Positions 9,270 through 17,027 are shown, counted from the stretch's first letter. The stretch: 64,000 nt of DNA from Vibrio sp. Of7-15 (GCF_022347565.1 NZ_JAKRGH010000008.1:62001-126000); one strand, 5' to 3'. Numbers and translations are program-made. Notes: generated by a model not told the origin, from the letters alone.

Positions 9270-10067
9270 GTGAATAATAAATGGCTGACGTGTTATAAGC
9301 CTAACCCACAGGCTAAAGTAAGATTGATCTGTTTTCCTTATGCGGGAGGAAGCGCATCGGTTTTTCATTCTTGGCTTCAGTGGTTACCTGAGTGGGTAGA
9401 ACTTCATGCTGTTCAATTGCCGGGCCGAGCAGAAAGAATGGCCGAACCCAATATCAAAAATATGAAGGACTACATTCAAGGGATAAAGAGCGAATTGGTT
9501 GCTCTAACAGATAAGCCATACGCCCTGTTTGGCCATAGCATGGGGGCGTTAGCCGCTTTTGAAACGTCAGTCATGTTACATGAAGCGAAATTGCCTCAGC
9601 CAGAACACTGCCTATTTTCGGCTGCGCTGTCACCTCATCGTCAAAACCGAATGAAGCCTATTAGCGGTTTACTGCAGCAAGCGTTTGTTGAAGAGCTTAA
9701 AAAGCTAAATGGCACGCCAGAGCAAGTGTTTAATACTCCCGGTCTGCTTGATTTTTGCTTGCCTTACATTCGGGCTGATTTTTCGGTGGTGGAACAGTTC
9801 ACCACCGAGTTTTCCGGGCAGCTGCCGTGTAAGTCGACGGTGATCTATGGCTCAGAAGACAAAATGAATGGTAAGGACATGCAAGAATGGCAGTCGTGCT
9901 TTACGCAAGAGATAGACATCAAGGTGTTCACGGGAGACCACTTCTTCATTCACCATAAAGACAACGTAATGAAAGTTATTGAGGAGCTATTGACAAGGTT
10001 GAAACATCTACCGAGTTGCTCAACGAAGGAGAATGCTGGTGTTACTTCCGATTGTTTCTTCCCGTAA
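9270..10067 (+). CDS. Type II thioesterase (NRPS editing)
   Basis: A 265-residue alpha/beta hydrolase of the stand-alone thioesterase family (GrsT/RifR type). The nucleophile elbow GHSMG lies near residue 88 (Ser near 90), with the oxyanion region FPYAGGSASVF at 19-30, YGSEDKMN carrying the likely acid, and the catalytic His in TGDHFFIH. These enzymes clear misprimed or stalled acyl groups from carrier domains. The GTG start has GAGG 5 bases upstream. It overlaps the phosphopantetheinyl transferase gene, so the two NRPS-support enzymes are coupled. The 104-base gap before it, with no terminator, allows co-transcription with the exporter genes. Confidence 0.9.
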   Translation: MNNKWLTCYKPNPQAKVRLICFPYAGGSASVFHSWLQWLPEWVELHAVQLPGRAERMAEPNIKNMKDYIQGIKSELVALTDKPYALFGHSMGALAAFETSVMLHEAKLPQPEHCLFSAALSPHRQNRMKPISGLLQQAFVEELKKLNGTPEQVFNTPGLLDFCLPYIRADFSVVEQFTTEFSGQLPCKSTVIYGSEDKMNGKDMQEWQSCFTQEIDIKVFTGDHFFIHHKDNVMKVIEELLTRLKHLPSCSTKENAGVTSDCFFP

Positions 10068-10809
10068 ATTGATGAGTCATCTCATCTTACAAAAAGAGAA
10101 ACCATTTTCAGGCTTTATTGAATCTTTTCAAAAACATGAGTTTTCTGAGTATCACTCTGGGCTCTCCGTCTACATGTGTGAATACAACACAGAGATGTTC
10201 TCGAGTGATATTTATGACAAGCTGACGTTCCAAGAGCCTACCCACATTAGCAAAGCGGTGACAAAGCGCCGAGCCGAGTTTCTGGCGGGAAGAATCACGG
10301 CCATGGTGGCGTTAGAGTCTTTGAATGCAAGAGATGTCTCCGTTGCAGTCGGAATGCAAAGAAATCCCATTTGGCCGGAAGGGTACGTAGGATCCATCTC
10401 TCATACGAGCAAACGCGCGATCGCAGCTGTTTCTCCAAGTCATGCTGCGACCTTGGTTGGTATTGATTACGAAGAGATTATTCCCATCAACGTGGCAACA
10501 AAAATAGCGCCTCAGATACTCACAAGCGATGAATTGCATCTGTATTATCAGCTGAGCATGGGCTTTGCGCAATTCTTCACCATTGTTTTTTCGGCGAAAG
10601 AGAGCCTATTTAAAGCCATTTATCCAAAAGTGGAGATGTACATCAACTTTAGTGAGGCAAAGGTAACTGAAATTTGTACGGCAAAGAAAACATTTACCAT
10701 TGAGCTTTGCTCGACTTTGTTGAGTGACGAGCTCGAAGTAGGGCAGGTGTTTAAAGGACATTTACTGTTGGATGAGACGTCAATAACCACGATGATTTGT
10801 ACAAGCTAA
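10039..10809 (+). CDS. 4'-phosphopantetheinyl transferase (EntD/Sfp superfamily)
   Basis: Activates NRPS carrier domains by transferring phosphopantetheine from coenzyme A to the carrier serine. Diagnostic motifs are GSISHTS near residue 118, VGIDYEE near 140 (Mg-binding Asp/Glu) and FSAKESLFKAIYP near 183 (the W/F-S-x-K-E motif). The size (about 257 residues) and N-terminal half resemble EntD-type enzymes of siderophore clusters. I prefer the GTG at 10039, 7 bases after AAGGAG; the ATG at 10033 is only one base from that site. It overlaps the thioesterase end by 29 bases. It presumably serves both NRPS genes in the window. Confidence 0.9.
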   Translation: MLLPIVSSRKLMSHLILQKEKPFSGFIESFQKHEFSEYHSGLSVYMCEYNTEMFSSDIYDKLTFQEPTHISKAVTKRRAEFLAGRITAMVALESLNARDVSVAVGMQRNPIWPEGYVGSISHTSKRAIAAVSPSHAATLVGIDYEEIIPINVATKIAPQILTSDELHLYYQLSMGFAQFFTIVFSAKESLFKAIYPKVEMYINFSEAKVTEICTAKKTFTIELCSTLLSDELEVGQVFKGHLLLDETSITTMICTS

Positions 10810-11015
10810 TCCACACATCATATTAACCCTCTCCTAAATGTCCGCGAATTCAACTTATCTATAGTAAACAAAAAATGGGGTAAAAGACCGAATATCCGAT
10901 CAGAGTCATAACTTATTTATATAGACTGCCGTTTAAATTTTTCAAACGAAATATTTATGTTAGGATCATTTTATTGACTTTTATTGTAAATTAAATTCCT
11001 CGGCGTGTTATAAAT

Positions 11016-11651
11016 ATGGGCTCTTTTACTTGTTTGAAATTAGGCTTTTTTACCCCATTCATCTTACTCCTTCTTGATTTTATTTTTGGTTTTAATAACC
11101 CCTTATATGAGATTTCATTTGAATACCTTATTTCATTTTGGCCTCTCATTTTAGCTTTCGTGATCGTGTGTATTTTTGCGGATCAGAAGAGAAGCGTACT
11201 TGTAAAAATAGGATTTATTAAAAACTATGATACTGGCCGAAAAACTGCTGTTTATAAAGAAAAAATGAGAGATTGGGATGAAGTAAAAAGTGAACATGAA
11301 GAAAAGACAGCACACTCTTTAGGTATTTGGAATTTGAATACTTTCAATATGTTACTGGTTGGTTATACGTTATATTACTGGCATAGCGTAAACCCTGAAG
11401 CGGTCATTTCCTACTTACCTGATCAAATTACTCATTGGTATGTTGCTCTTGGGATAATAATGATATGTGCTTTTTGTGTGTTCAAATTAATTTGTCGCTA
11501 TGTGTACTATAAAAAGCAGAACGGCACGAGTAATGTTGTTACCCATGGCTTATCAGCACTGATGTTGGCACCTTATTATGTTGCACTAACATGCTTTTTT
11601 GCTTCCCTAAGTTATGTATTGATCACACTGTTTCGAGTGGTAGTGGGCTAA
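11016..11651 (+). CDS. Four-helix membrane protein of unknown function
   Basis: A 211-residue integral membrane protein that I do not recognise. Hydrophobic segments lie near residues 8-24, 37-55, about 106-125 and 140-160, with another near 178-208. A charged cytoplasmic-looking stretch (KNYDTGRKTAVYKEKMRDWDEVKSEHEEK) separates the second and third segments. The gene is monocistronic: 200 bases of AT-rich sequence precede it and a strong terminator follows. It is more AT-rich than the NRPS genes next to it, which may mean a different origin. No motif suggests a function. Confidence 0.6.
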   Translation: MGSFTCLKLGFFTPFILLLLDFIFGFNNPLYEISFEYLISFWPLILAFVIVCIFADQKRSVLVKIGFIKNYDTGRKTAVYKEKMRDWDEVKSEHEEKTAHSLGIWNLNTFNMLLVGYTLYYWHSVNPEAVISYLPDQITHWYVALGIIMICAFCVFKLICRYVYYKKQNGTSNVVTHGLSALMLAPYYVALTCFFASLSYVLITLFRVVVG

Positions 11652-11734
11652 ATAAGGTTTATTTGTAGCGGCAATCATTGAGGGTTGTCAGAAATTATAA
11701 ATAAAAAAGCCATCAATATAATAGATTACTTTTT

Positions 11735-11767
11735 AAGCCGAATTACTTTAATAACTCGGCTTTTTTA
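11735..11767 (+). terminator. Rho-independent terminator
   Basis: Stem AAGCCGA/TCGGCTT with a 14-base loop that itself contains ATTA/TAAT pairs, then a T-run. It ends the membrane-protein gene and isolates the acetyltransferase downstream. Confidence 0.85.
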
Positions 11768-11873
11768 TTGAAAAGCGCAGGTAATTATTATCTCATTCGG
11801 TAATGAACAGATGGCACTGCAAGTGATACAATTCTGCCGCAATAAACCTATCTATAATTAGTTGAGAGGCAAC

Positions 11874-12449
11874 ATGACTGAATTCGAAAAAATGCTTGCA
11901 GGTAAAGATTTTGATGGCGGCGCAGACTGTATTAACCATATCCGTCAAAATGCTTCGAACTTATTGCAGGCCATTAACCAAAATACAGATGACTCTCAAC
12001 GCAGTGAGCTGTTTCAACAGTTAATGGGTAATATGCCTGCTTCCAGTATTATTCGATCTCCATTTTATTGCGAGTTCGGCAAGACCATCTCGATTGGTGA
12101 AAAGACCTTCATCAACATGAACGTCACCATGTTGGACGGCGCTAAAATTACCATTGGCAATAATGTGCTGATTGGCCCGAACACCCAGCTTTATTGTGCT
12201 AGCCACGATTTGAACTACCTAGAGCGCCGTAATTGGGAAACCATTTGTGCGCCGATTAATATTGAAGATGATGTGTGGATCGGCGGCAATGTGGTGATTA
12301 ACCAAGGTGTGACGATTGGTGCGCGATCGGTGATTGCGGCTAATTCCGTCGTAAATACCGATGTGCCGCCAGATTCATTGTATGGCGGCACACCCGCTAA
12401 GTTGATCAGGAAGATTCATGAAAATGAACAGGGGCGTAAGAGCCAATAA
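11874..12449 (+). CDS. Hexapeptide-repeat O-acetyltransferase (maltose/galactoside acetyltransferase family)
   Basis: A 191-residue acetyl-CoA-dependent sugar acetyltransferase of the Maa/LacA/NodL type. An N-terminal mac-type segment (FEKMLAGKDFDGG) is followed by a left-handed beta-helix with hexapeptide repeats (ISIGEKTFINMNVTMLDGAKITIG and later IGARSVIAANSVV) and the closing PPDSLYGGTPAKLIRKI. The catalytic His is in LYCASHDLNYLERR. The ATG at 11874 has GAGAGG just upstream; the TTG at 11862 is unlikely. The 3' end of this gene and the following 110 bases recur, broken, at 16756-16995, so this locus is an insertion or duplication site. The sugar acceptor is not known. Confidence 0.9.
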   Translation: MTEFEKMLAGKDFDGGADCINHIRQNASNLLQAINQNTDDSQRSELFQQLMGNMPASSIIRSPFYCEFGKTISIGEKTFINMNVTMLDGAKITIGNNVLIGPNTQLYCASHDLNYLERRNWETICAPINIEDDVWIGGNVVINQGVTIGARSVIAANSVVNTDVPPDSLYGGTPAKLIRKIHENEQGRKSQ

Positions 12450-12560
12450 GAAGGGAGGGTAGGCCCCTCAGAGTTTTATGCACTGCCCATAGTTACAAAG
12501 TAATGTCAGTGTGTCAGGAAAGCTGTTTCTGACACACAGTTGTACGAAGGCGAGTGATGG
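12329..12560 (+). repeat. Direct repeat, left copy (acetyltransferase 3' end plus downstream hairpin)
   Basis: This stretch, covering the last 121 bases of the acetyltransferase gene and the hairpin after it, reappears in diverged form at 16756-16995 in the same orientation. The two copies bracket the PEP-CTERM, HNH/TerB-like and RebB genes. It is the intact copy. Confidence 0.8.
12509..12537 (+). terminator. Strong hairpin downstream of acetyltransferase
   Basis: GTGTGTCAGGAAA pairs with TTTCTGACACAC around a short loop. There is no clear T-run, so it may be a processing or terminator-like stem. A diverged copy is at 16944-16972 within the duplicated segment. Confidence 0.6.
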
Positions 12561-12726
12561 TAGCTAGCTCTAACAGTCAAAGCTTGGTTAGGTAACTATA
12601 ACTGTCAGCTTTATTTACAACCAAAATCACCAGACTTTAGTAAATGACTGTTTATATGCGTGGTTTAAGCACGGAATGGTATTTGCTTGCTGAGTTTCAA
12701 ACTCACAAATCCACGGTGAAAAGTGA

Positions 12727-13488
12727 ATGTGCCGATTACTTGGTCTATTTGTTTTGCCCATCATGCTGTCATGGAGCGCCAGCGCGTCGTTCATTGTCTT
12801 TAATGGTTATACCCACGACACCAATACTGACATTGTCAAAGGTCAAGGCCTTGAGTGGCTTCAGTGGGATAGAACTGTGGGGGTATCAGCGAGTGACGCA
12901 CAAAGCCTCAAAGACAGCATCGAGGGAGGTGGGTGGCGTATTGCCGACAATACTGACATTAGCAACCTGTTCAATGCATTCGGATTAGGGGGGCGCAATG
13001 ATTGGGATAGTAACCCCCTTACGGGACAAACTGCCACGAACCTCTATAACTCGACCGAATTACTTACCGACCCTGAGTTTGTCTTTACATTGATGTTTGG
13101 TACTACCCGTTTTGGGATCTCCACTGATCCTGAGCCATCTCAAGTGTCTGGTGCCCGATTCAATCAGACGTTTAATTTATCTTCCGATACTTGGCTCCAC
13201 AACATTGCAGACTCCGTTGATGATTACTCTCGAAACATTGGGATCAGTGTGATCGATTTTGACGGCTACTCAAGGATAAGCAGTCATTTTGAGGAGTTTA
13301 CTGGCGTCGTTGAAAATACGGGCGTCGCGTATGTTCGAGCTATAATAGTCTCCGAGCCAAACTCTATGCTCATTTTCCTCGTCGGACTGGGACTGCTGTG
13401 GTCAGTAAGTTGTAGGCGTTTGATGATGCGTATCCCTATAGATGGATACGCCATAACTTCGCTCCTTAGCAAGCCTAAGAAGTATTAG
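12727..13488 (+). CDS. PEP-CTERM sorting-domain exported protein
   Basis: A 253-residue secreted protein. It has an N-terminal signal peptide (about 1-21, ending ASAS), a mid-region of unknown fold rich in Asn/Asp/Gly, and a C-terminal sorting signal. That signal is SEPNSMLIFLVGLGLLW followed by a basic end (CRRLMMR), matching the exosortase-recognised pattern of a P-E-P-like box, one hydrophobic helix and an Arg cluster. Such proteins are cut and attached or released by an exosortase during exopolysaccharide-linked surface display. No exosortase gene lies in this window. About 21 extra residues follow the Arg cluster, which is longer than usual and may reflect a lost stop or a late frame change. 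The start is the first ATG giving a signal peptide; no strong ribosome site is visible. Confidence 0.7.
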   Translation: MCRLLGLFVLPIMLSWSASASFIVFNGYTHDTNTDIVKGQGLEWLQWDRTVGVSASDAQSLKDSIEGGGWRIADNTDISNLFNAFGLGGRNDWDSNPLTGQTATNLYNSTELLTDPEFVFTLMFGTTRFGISTDPEPSQVSGARFNQTFNLSSDTWLHNIADSVDDYSRNIGISVIDFDGYSRISSHFEEFTGVVENTGVAYVRAIIVSEPNSMLIFLVGLGLLWSVSCRRLMMRIPIDGYAITSLLSKPKKY

Positions 13489-13519
13489 AGTCCAGACGTT
13501 GGCAATGTATTGATGGCGA

Positions 13520-13550
13520 AACTCACTTTGGGTGAAACTGAGTTAATTAG
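13520..13550. repeat. Palindromic repeat, copy 1
   Basis: An imperfect inverted repeat with arms AACTCAcTTT and AAAcTGAGTT around GGGTG, ending TTAATTAG. A near-identical element lies at 20997-21028. Copy 1 overlaps the last codons of the gene at 13543-15168 (minus strand). Confidence 0.6.
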
Positions 13551-15168
13551 ACAACACAGCGATCTCTTTAATACCTGCTAGAGTACGATTTTCGGAGAGA
13601 GACCCTGATAACAGCGAGTCGACTTCACTGTTTACAAACTGATGACGACGTTCTTTGATTGCACCTAACAGGTCAGCCTTATCAAGTAAGTAAACTGCCA
13701 AACACGATGTTATTGCTACTAAGGCACCTGTCAAGATACCTGAGACGATACCAGAAATCGGTGTAAGAAATGGCAAGGTAGTTACAACCAACTTCTCGAT
13801 AACTTCTTCAAGAATAATCCCCCCAGTAACAACCACACCTGAAGCTAAAATCTTTGATGCTTCATGCATGGCTTCTTGACGTGAAATATTGTCGGGTGGG
13901 AACATGGCGAACTTTAGTGCTTGTAGTAGAGAACGACCACCTTCACGAATGCAGGTAACAACACGCTTCGACGTAGTGAAGAACATGTTAAGTAAAATGG
14001 CGACCAATTCAGATAGAAACCCAGATATAGAGCCCACCATAAATGCTTCGGCAACCTTCTGCCAGTTCTGAGCTGATTTAGTCACCAAACGGTTAAGGCG
14101 AACTTTTAATTCGGCCATCATTGAATCGGTTTCTTTGCCTTTATGGTAACAATCTTGAATTTCATCGAATAAATCATTTAAGAATTTTGAAAGAAACTCA
14201 GCAAAGGCAGCACTAAGTCCCATCTTTAATGAAGCTTTACCCGCCGAAATGGCACTATTTTTAGCGAACTCTTTAGATTTGTAATAAGTGTCATCGACTT
14301 TTTTATTGATCGCATCACGGGCATCTTGGTCGAGATTTTTCATTTTCTCAACATCAACCTTTTCCGCTTGCTGGACATAGTTTTCAGCATTCTTTAATTC
14401 GTTTTGTTCTTGAATAGAAAGCGATGCTTTTGCTTTAAGTTCACTAATTCGGTCTTTCTTAGAAGAAATTCGACTCGGTAATACATCTAAGTACTCATCC
14501 ATAGTCATGTCCGATTTCGATTTATTGACGGAGGAATTAATGAATTTTAAGTTCTCTTCAATGTTGGCTAAATCTGCAGTATTTAGGGCAGCTAAATTAG
14601 CACCACGATCATTATGTACTTTATGTGAAGAAACTACGTGGTCTAAATTTTTATCGGCTTTACCGCTACTGTTAACAGTGAATACCGAGCCATTAGATTC
14701 ATCGACTAATGTACCTTTATTGACACGCTGTGAGCCTTCACGTTGCATGTCATTGTATGACGCATTGCCATGGTGATACTCTTTTGAAATGTACTCAGGA
14801 CGTTCGTCATAACGAATTTTTGCTTCTGGGGTCGCATACACACCTTCACGTGCATTATGTGTGGTATCAACATTACCACCTAACTTATCTTGTTCTGCTA
14901 ACTTCGAACCTAATCCAAGAGGAACAATAGAATTGATAGTTTGAGTGCGAGCGGTATTTAACAAATTCTGAAGGCTATTTTTGTGGAATTTTTCTTCTAA
15001 CTCACTCAAAAGTAATTCAGCGTCTGCATAATTCGGAACTAGAATTTCGTGTTCGCTTAACAATGAGCCATCGGAATGGTTAACTTCAACGAACTCTACA
15101 GAAGGCATTAAATCAGTGGAACCTTGTAAACGAAGTTGACGACTTTTCTTACGATCTTTAAAACTCAT
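13543..15168 (-). CDS. Predicted HNH-like nuclease domain fused to C-terminal membrane domain
   Basis: A 541-residue protein of no family I can name with certainty. Residues 1-160 are charged and soluble. At 175-218 there is a pattern like a cysteine-free HNH nuclease: LDHVVSSHKVHND, then EENLKFINSSVNKSK, matching the D-H-[VI]-[VI]...N-L...N-x-x-K layout. Residues about 230-300 are a likely coiled coil. The C-terminal half is hydrophobic (about 374-397 and 440-493, Gly-rich), so it probably inserts in or associates with a membrane. A TerB-like membrane protein is encoded 3 bases upstream in the same operon. A toxin or defence role is inference. The nuclease call is from pattern only and needs a profile search. 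Confidence 0.55.
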   Translation of the reverse strand: MSFKDRKKSRQLRLQGSTDLMPSVEFVEVNHSDGSLLSEHEILVPNYADAELLLSELEEKFHKNSLQNLLNTARTQTINSIVPLGLGSKLAEQDKLGGNVDTTHNAREGVYATPEAKIRYDERPEYISKEYHHGNASYNDMQREGSQRVNKGTLVDESNGSVFTVNSSGKADKNLDHVVSSHKVHNDRGANLAALNTADLANIEENLKFINSSVNKSKSDMTMDEYLDVLPSRISSKKDRISELKAKASLSIQEQNELKNAENYVQQAEKVDVEKMKNLDQDARDAINKKVDDTYYKSKEFAKNSAISAGKASLKMGLSAAFAEFLSKFLNDLFDEIQDCYHKGKETDSMMAELKVRLNRLVTKSAQNWQKVAEAFMVGSISGFLSELVAILLNMFFTTSKRVVTCIREGGRSLLQALKFAMFPPDNISRQEAMHEASKILASGVVVTGGIILEEVIEKLVVTTLPFLTPISGIVSGILTGALVAITSCLAVYLLDKADLLGAIKERRHQFVNSEVDSLLSGSLSENRTLAGIKEIAVLSN

Positions 15169-15171
15169 AAC

Positions 15172-15723
15172 CTACGCCTTTTCAATCCATTTTTTGCGAA
15201 ATGCAACTTGATTTTTCGTTGGGTTACCATGGAATGTAATCATACAATCAATCATTTCCAAACATTCTTCTTCAGTGACATTGCCAGCACTTTTCACTAA
15301 AGAAATTGCTTGTTCTAGTGAAGGAGGATTAATAATGAATGACGCCATTTGCTTTTGAACTTCATTCGGGTATGACTCGGAACATAGCCCTCCAACGAAC
15401 TCTAGGATTTCTCGGACTTGTTCTTTTTCGATACCGCCACCATTACACGTAGCAGCTGATGCCCCAAGAGCAACCAATGCGATGCCTTTGTTGAAGAAAA
15501 ACTTGTATGAGTCATTCTCTTTCTTCATCTTTCTCATGTTTTCATTCGCAGCGTCCACATCAGCCTTATATTTGGCTTTAGATTCAGCCTCACCACGAGC
15601 CTGGCCATTCTTAAATGCTTGAGTATCTTCTTCGTCGTCAAACGCTCCACACATCCATGCTGTGACGCCAGAAATTGCAGAACCTGCGGCTAGGTAACCT
15701 AGAATTAGCAATGGTGCAGCCAT
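15172..15723 (-). CDS. TerB-like helical protein with N-terminal membrane anchor
   Basis: A 183-residue protein starting at ATG 15723 with GGAGAGG just upstream; a TTG four codons earlier is less likely. Residues about 4-25 form a Gly/Ala-rich membrane segment (LILGYLAAGSAISGVTAWM). A charged linker rich in Lys and Asp follows (about 30-75). The C-terminal 105 residues are all-helical and resemble a TerB/DjlA-like fold (FNKGIALVALGASAATCNGGGIEKEQVREI, then EEECLEMIDCMITFH). TerB-like domains often sit at membranes in stress and phage-conflict systems. It is first in an operon with the HNH-like membrane protein, only 3 bases apart, so they are likely partners. The fold call is tentative. Confidence 0.55.
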   Translation of the reverse strand: MAAPLLILGYLAAGSAISGVTAWMCGAFDDEEDTQAFKNGQARGEAESKAKYKADVDAANENMRKMKKENDSYKFFFNKGIALVALGASAATCNGGGIEKEQVREILEFVGGLCSESYPNEVQKQMASFIINPPSLEQAISLVKSAGNVTEEECLEMIDCMITFHGNPTKNQVAFRKKWIEKA

Positions 15724-15963
15724 GTTCCTCTCCAATGAATGATTGTTTAAGACGGAATTTATCAGAACGTCGTACTCTTGTCGATATATAGAAAGTTAAA
15801 ACGCTTTTTACTTTAGATGAAATACGATACTCAAAGTTACCGCGTCTTAAAAATAAACAACACTATCAGTACATTACGTAAAGTTAACAATCCTATCATG
15901 AGACAGTTATGGTGAACTTACTAAAGTAGTTGGGTTCATGTTAACTAAGAGCCTTACTTTGGC
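15724..15963. other. Intergenic region between HNH/TerB operon and reb genes
   Basis: About 240 AT-rich bases that must hold the promoter of the leftward operon and possibly a reb promoter. I see no clean operator. The last 25 bases resemble the middle of a RebB gene with a one-base deletion, and lead into the broken copy that follows. Confidence 0.4.
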
Positions 15964-16014
15964 GATACCGTATCTATGGCTATGGCAACAAAGAAAATCA
16001 TAGGTAGTGTTTGA
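15964..16014 (+). pseudogene. 3' remnant of a third RebB-family gene
   Basis: Reads DTVSMAMATKKIIGSV then stop, against DTAPTAMATKKFMGSA at the end of the intact gene exactly 367 bases downstream. The spacer after it is also a copy of the spacer after the first intact gene. So an earlier tandem copy existed. Only its tail survives, with a frameshift just upstream. Confidence 0.75.
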
Positions 16015-16055
16015 GGAAGCATTGGATTAAAGGTTCTACAATGCAATAGGCAGAC

Positions 16056-16123
16056 AAACTTGTGGCTAGCTAGTCATGTTAATTAAATATTTAAAAAAGG
16101 AATTTTTTATGGCATTTCCAACG
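16056..16123 (+). repeat. 68-bp perfect direct repeat, copy A (reb leader and start)
   Basis: Identical to 16423-16490, offset 367 bases. It covers the leader, the AAAAAAGGAA ribosome site and the first five codons of each RebB gene. The reb genes arose by tandem duplication of a gene-plus-spacer unit, and the leader is better conserved than the coding region. Confidence 0.9.
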
Positions 16124-16381
16124 ACAGTAAACGATCAAGTTACCGATTCGGTAACACAGGTTAACGAGAAAGTTCTGGGTGATGCGCCAGCAGTGGCAAT
16201 GGGTAACCTGTTCCAAGTCACATCACAAGCGCTAGGTAACGCAGCGCATAATGCAACCATGGCGCAGCAACAAGCGGCCATTACCGCTCAAGCAGCGACG
16301 ACCATGGGCGTGACAACCTTGTACTCCATTGATACCGCGCCCACGGCTATGGCAACGAAGAAATTCATGGGCAGTGCTTAA
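16109..16381 (+). CDS. RebB-family R-body protein (killing trait), copy 1
   Basis: A 90-residue protein of the RebB family (killing trait domain), the building block of R-bodies. In Caedibacter, R-bodies are coiled protein ribbons that unroll at low pH and rupture membranes. It shows the characteristic MAFPT start, VNDQVTDSVTQVN, KVLGDAPAVAMGNL, TSQALGNAAHNAT and the late TTMGVTTLYSIDTA. It is rich in Ala, Gln and Thr and has no Cys. I start it at ATG 16109, 8 bases after AAGGAA; an in-frame ATG at 16076 would add 11 lysine-rich residues absent from the family. A second copy follows 94 bases downstream. Confidence 0.88.
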   Translation: MAFPTTVNDQVTDSVTQVNEKVLGDAPAVAMGNLFQVTSQALGNAAHNATMAQQQAAITAQAATTMGVTTLYSIDTAPTAMATKKFMGSA

Positions 16382-16422
16382 CGAAGCATTGAACTAAAGG
16401 TTCTACAGTACAATAGCTGGAT

Positions 16423-16490
16423 AAACTTGTGGCTAGCTAGTCATGTTAATTAAATATTTAAAAAAGGAATTTTTTATGGCATTTCCAACG
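16423..16490 (+). repeat. 68-bp perfect direct repeat, copy B (reb leader and start)
   Basis: The second copy of the repeat described at 16056-16123. It includes the ribosome site and first codons of RebB copy 2. Confidence 0.9.
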
Positions 16491-16742
16491 GCAGTAAACA
16501 GTCAAATTACAGATTCAGTTTCACAAGTAAACACAAAAGTTCTGGGTGACGCGCCAGCAGTGGCAACAGGTAACTTTATGTTAGCGACAAGCCAGGCTCT
16601 ATCGAATGCAGCGCATAATGCAACTACGGGCCAGCAGAACAATGGAATAACGGCACAAGCTGCATTGGTTCAAGGTGTAAACACCATGTTTGCTATGGAT
16701 GTCGCATCAGCTGCTGTCGGCTCAGAGCGAATCTATCGCTAA
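16476..16742 (+). CDS. RebB-family R-body protein (killing trait), copy 2
   Basis: An 88-residue paralogue of the gene before it. The first 40 residues are close (MAFPTAVNSQITDSVSQVN, KVLGDAPAVATGN). The C-terminal third diverges, ending DVASAAVGSERIYR instead of DTAPTAMATKKFMGSA. R-bodies in other bacteria need at least two different RebB-like subunits, so divergence between copies may be functional rather than decay. The start is ATG 16476, behind the same ribosome site as copy 1. Known R-body loci often carry extra regulators and small proteins; none is recognisable here except the opposite-strand HNH/TerB-like pair. Confidence 0.87.
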   Translation: MAFPTAVNSQITDSVSQVNTKVLGDAPAVATGNFMLATSQALSNAAHNATTGQQNNGITAQAALVQGVNTMFAMDVASAAVGSERIYR

Positions 16743-16755
16743 GGCGGTTAGTTAT

Positions 16756-16874
16756 GGTGATATTGGCTAATTCTGTTGTGAATACAGATGTGCTACCTGA
16801 TTCGTAGTGTGGCGGAACTCGCTAAGTTAACTAAGATGATTCATGAGAATGAATAGGTAGGTAAAAGCCAATAA
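16756..16874 (+). pseudogene. Broken 3' fragment of the hexapeptide acetyltransferase
   Basis: The reading VILANSVVNTDVLPDS matches VIAANSVVNTDVPPDS of the intact gene at 11874-12449, then hits TAG. Further in-frame stops and small deletions follow before the matching GCCAATAA end. It starts 14 bases after RebB copy 2 and keeps the orientation of the intact gene. Confidence 0.85.
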
Positions 16875-16995
16875 AGGGAGAGGGTAGGCTTCTTTTTCAG
16901 AATCTTACCCACTGCCCAAAACCACAAAAGAGGATGGATATGAGTGTGTCAGGAAAGATTTTTTTGACACACTGTTGGACATTGGTGAATGTCGG
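16756..16995 (+). repeat. Direct repeat, right copy (acetyltransferase 3' end plus hairpin)
   Basis: The diverged right copy of 12329-12560, including the GTGTGTCAGGAAA...GACACAC hairpin (16944-16972) downstream of the gene. The similarity fades near GTGAATGTCGG. The two copies flank 4.2 kb of unrelated cargo. Confidence 0.8.
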
Positions 16996-17027
16996 ACTCT
17001 CAGATCAATTTTGCTAGGGCATAAATA

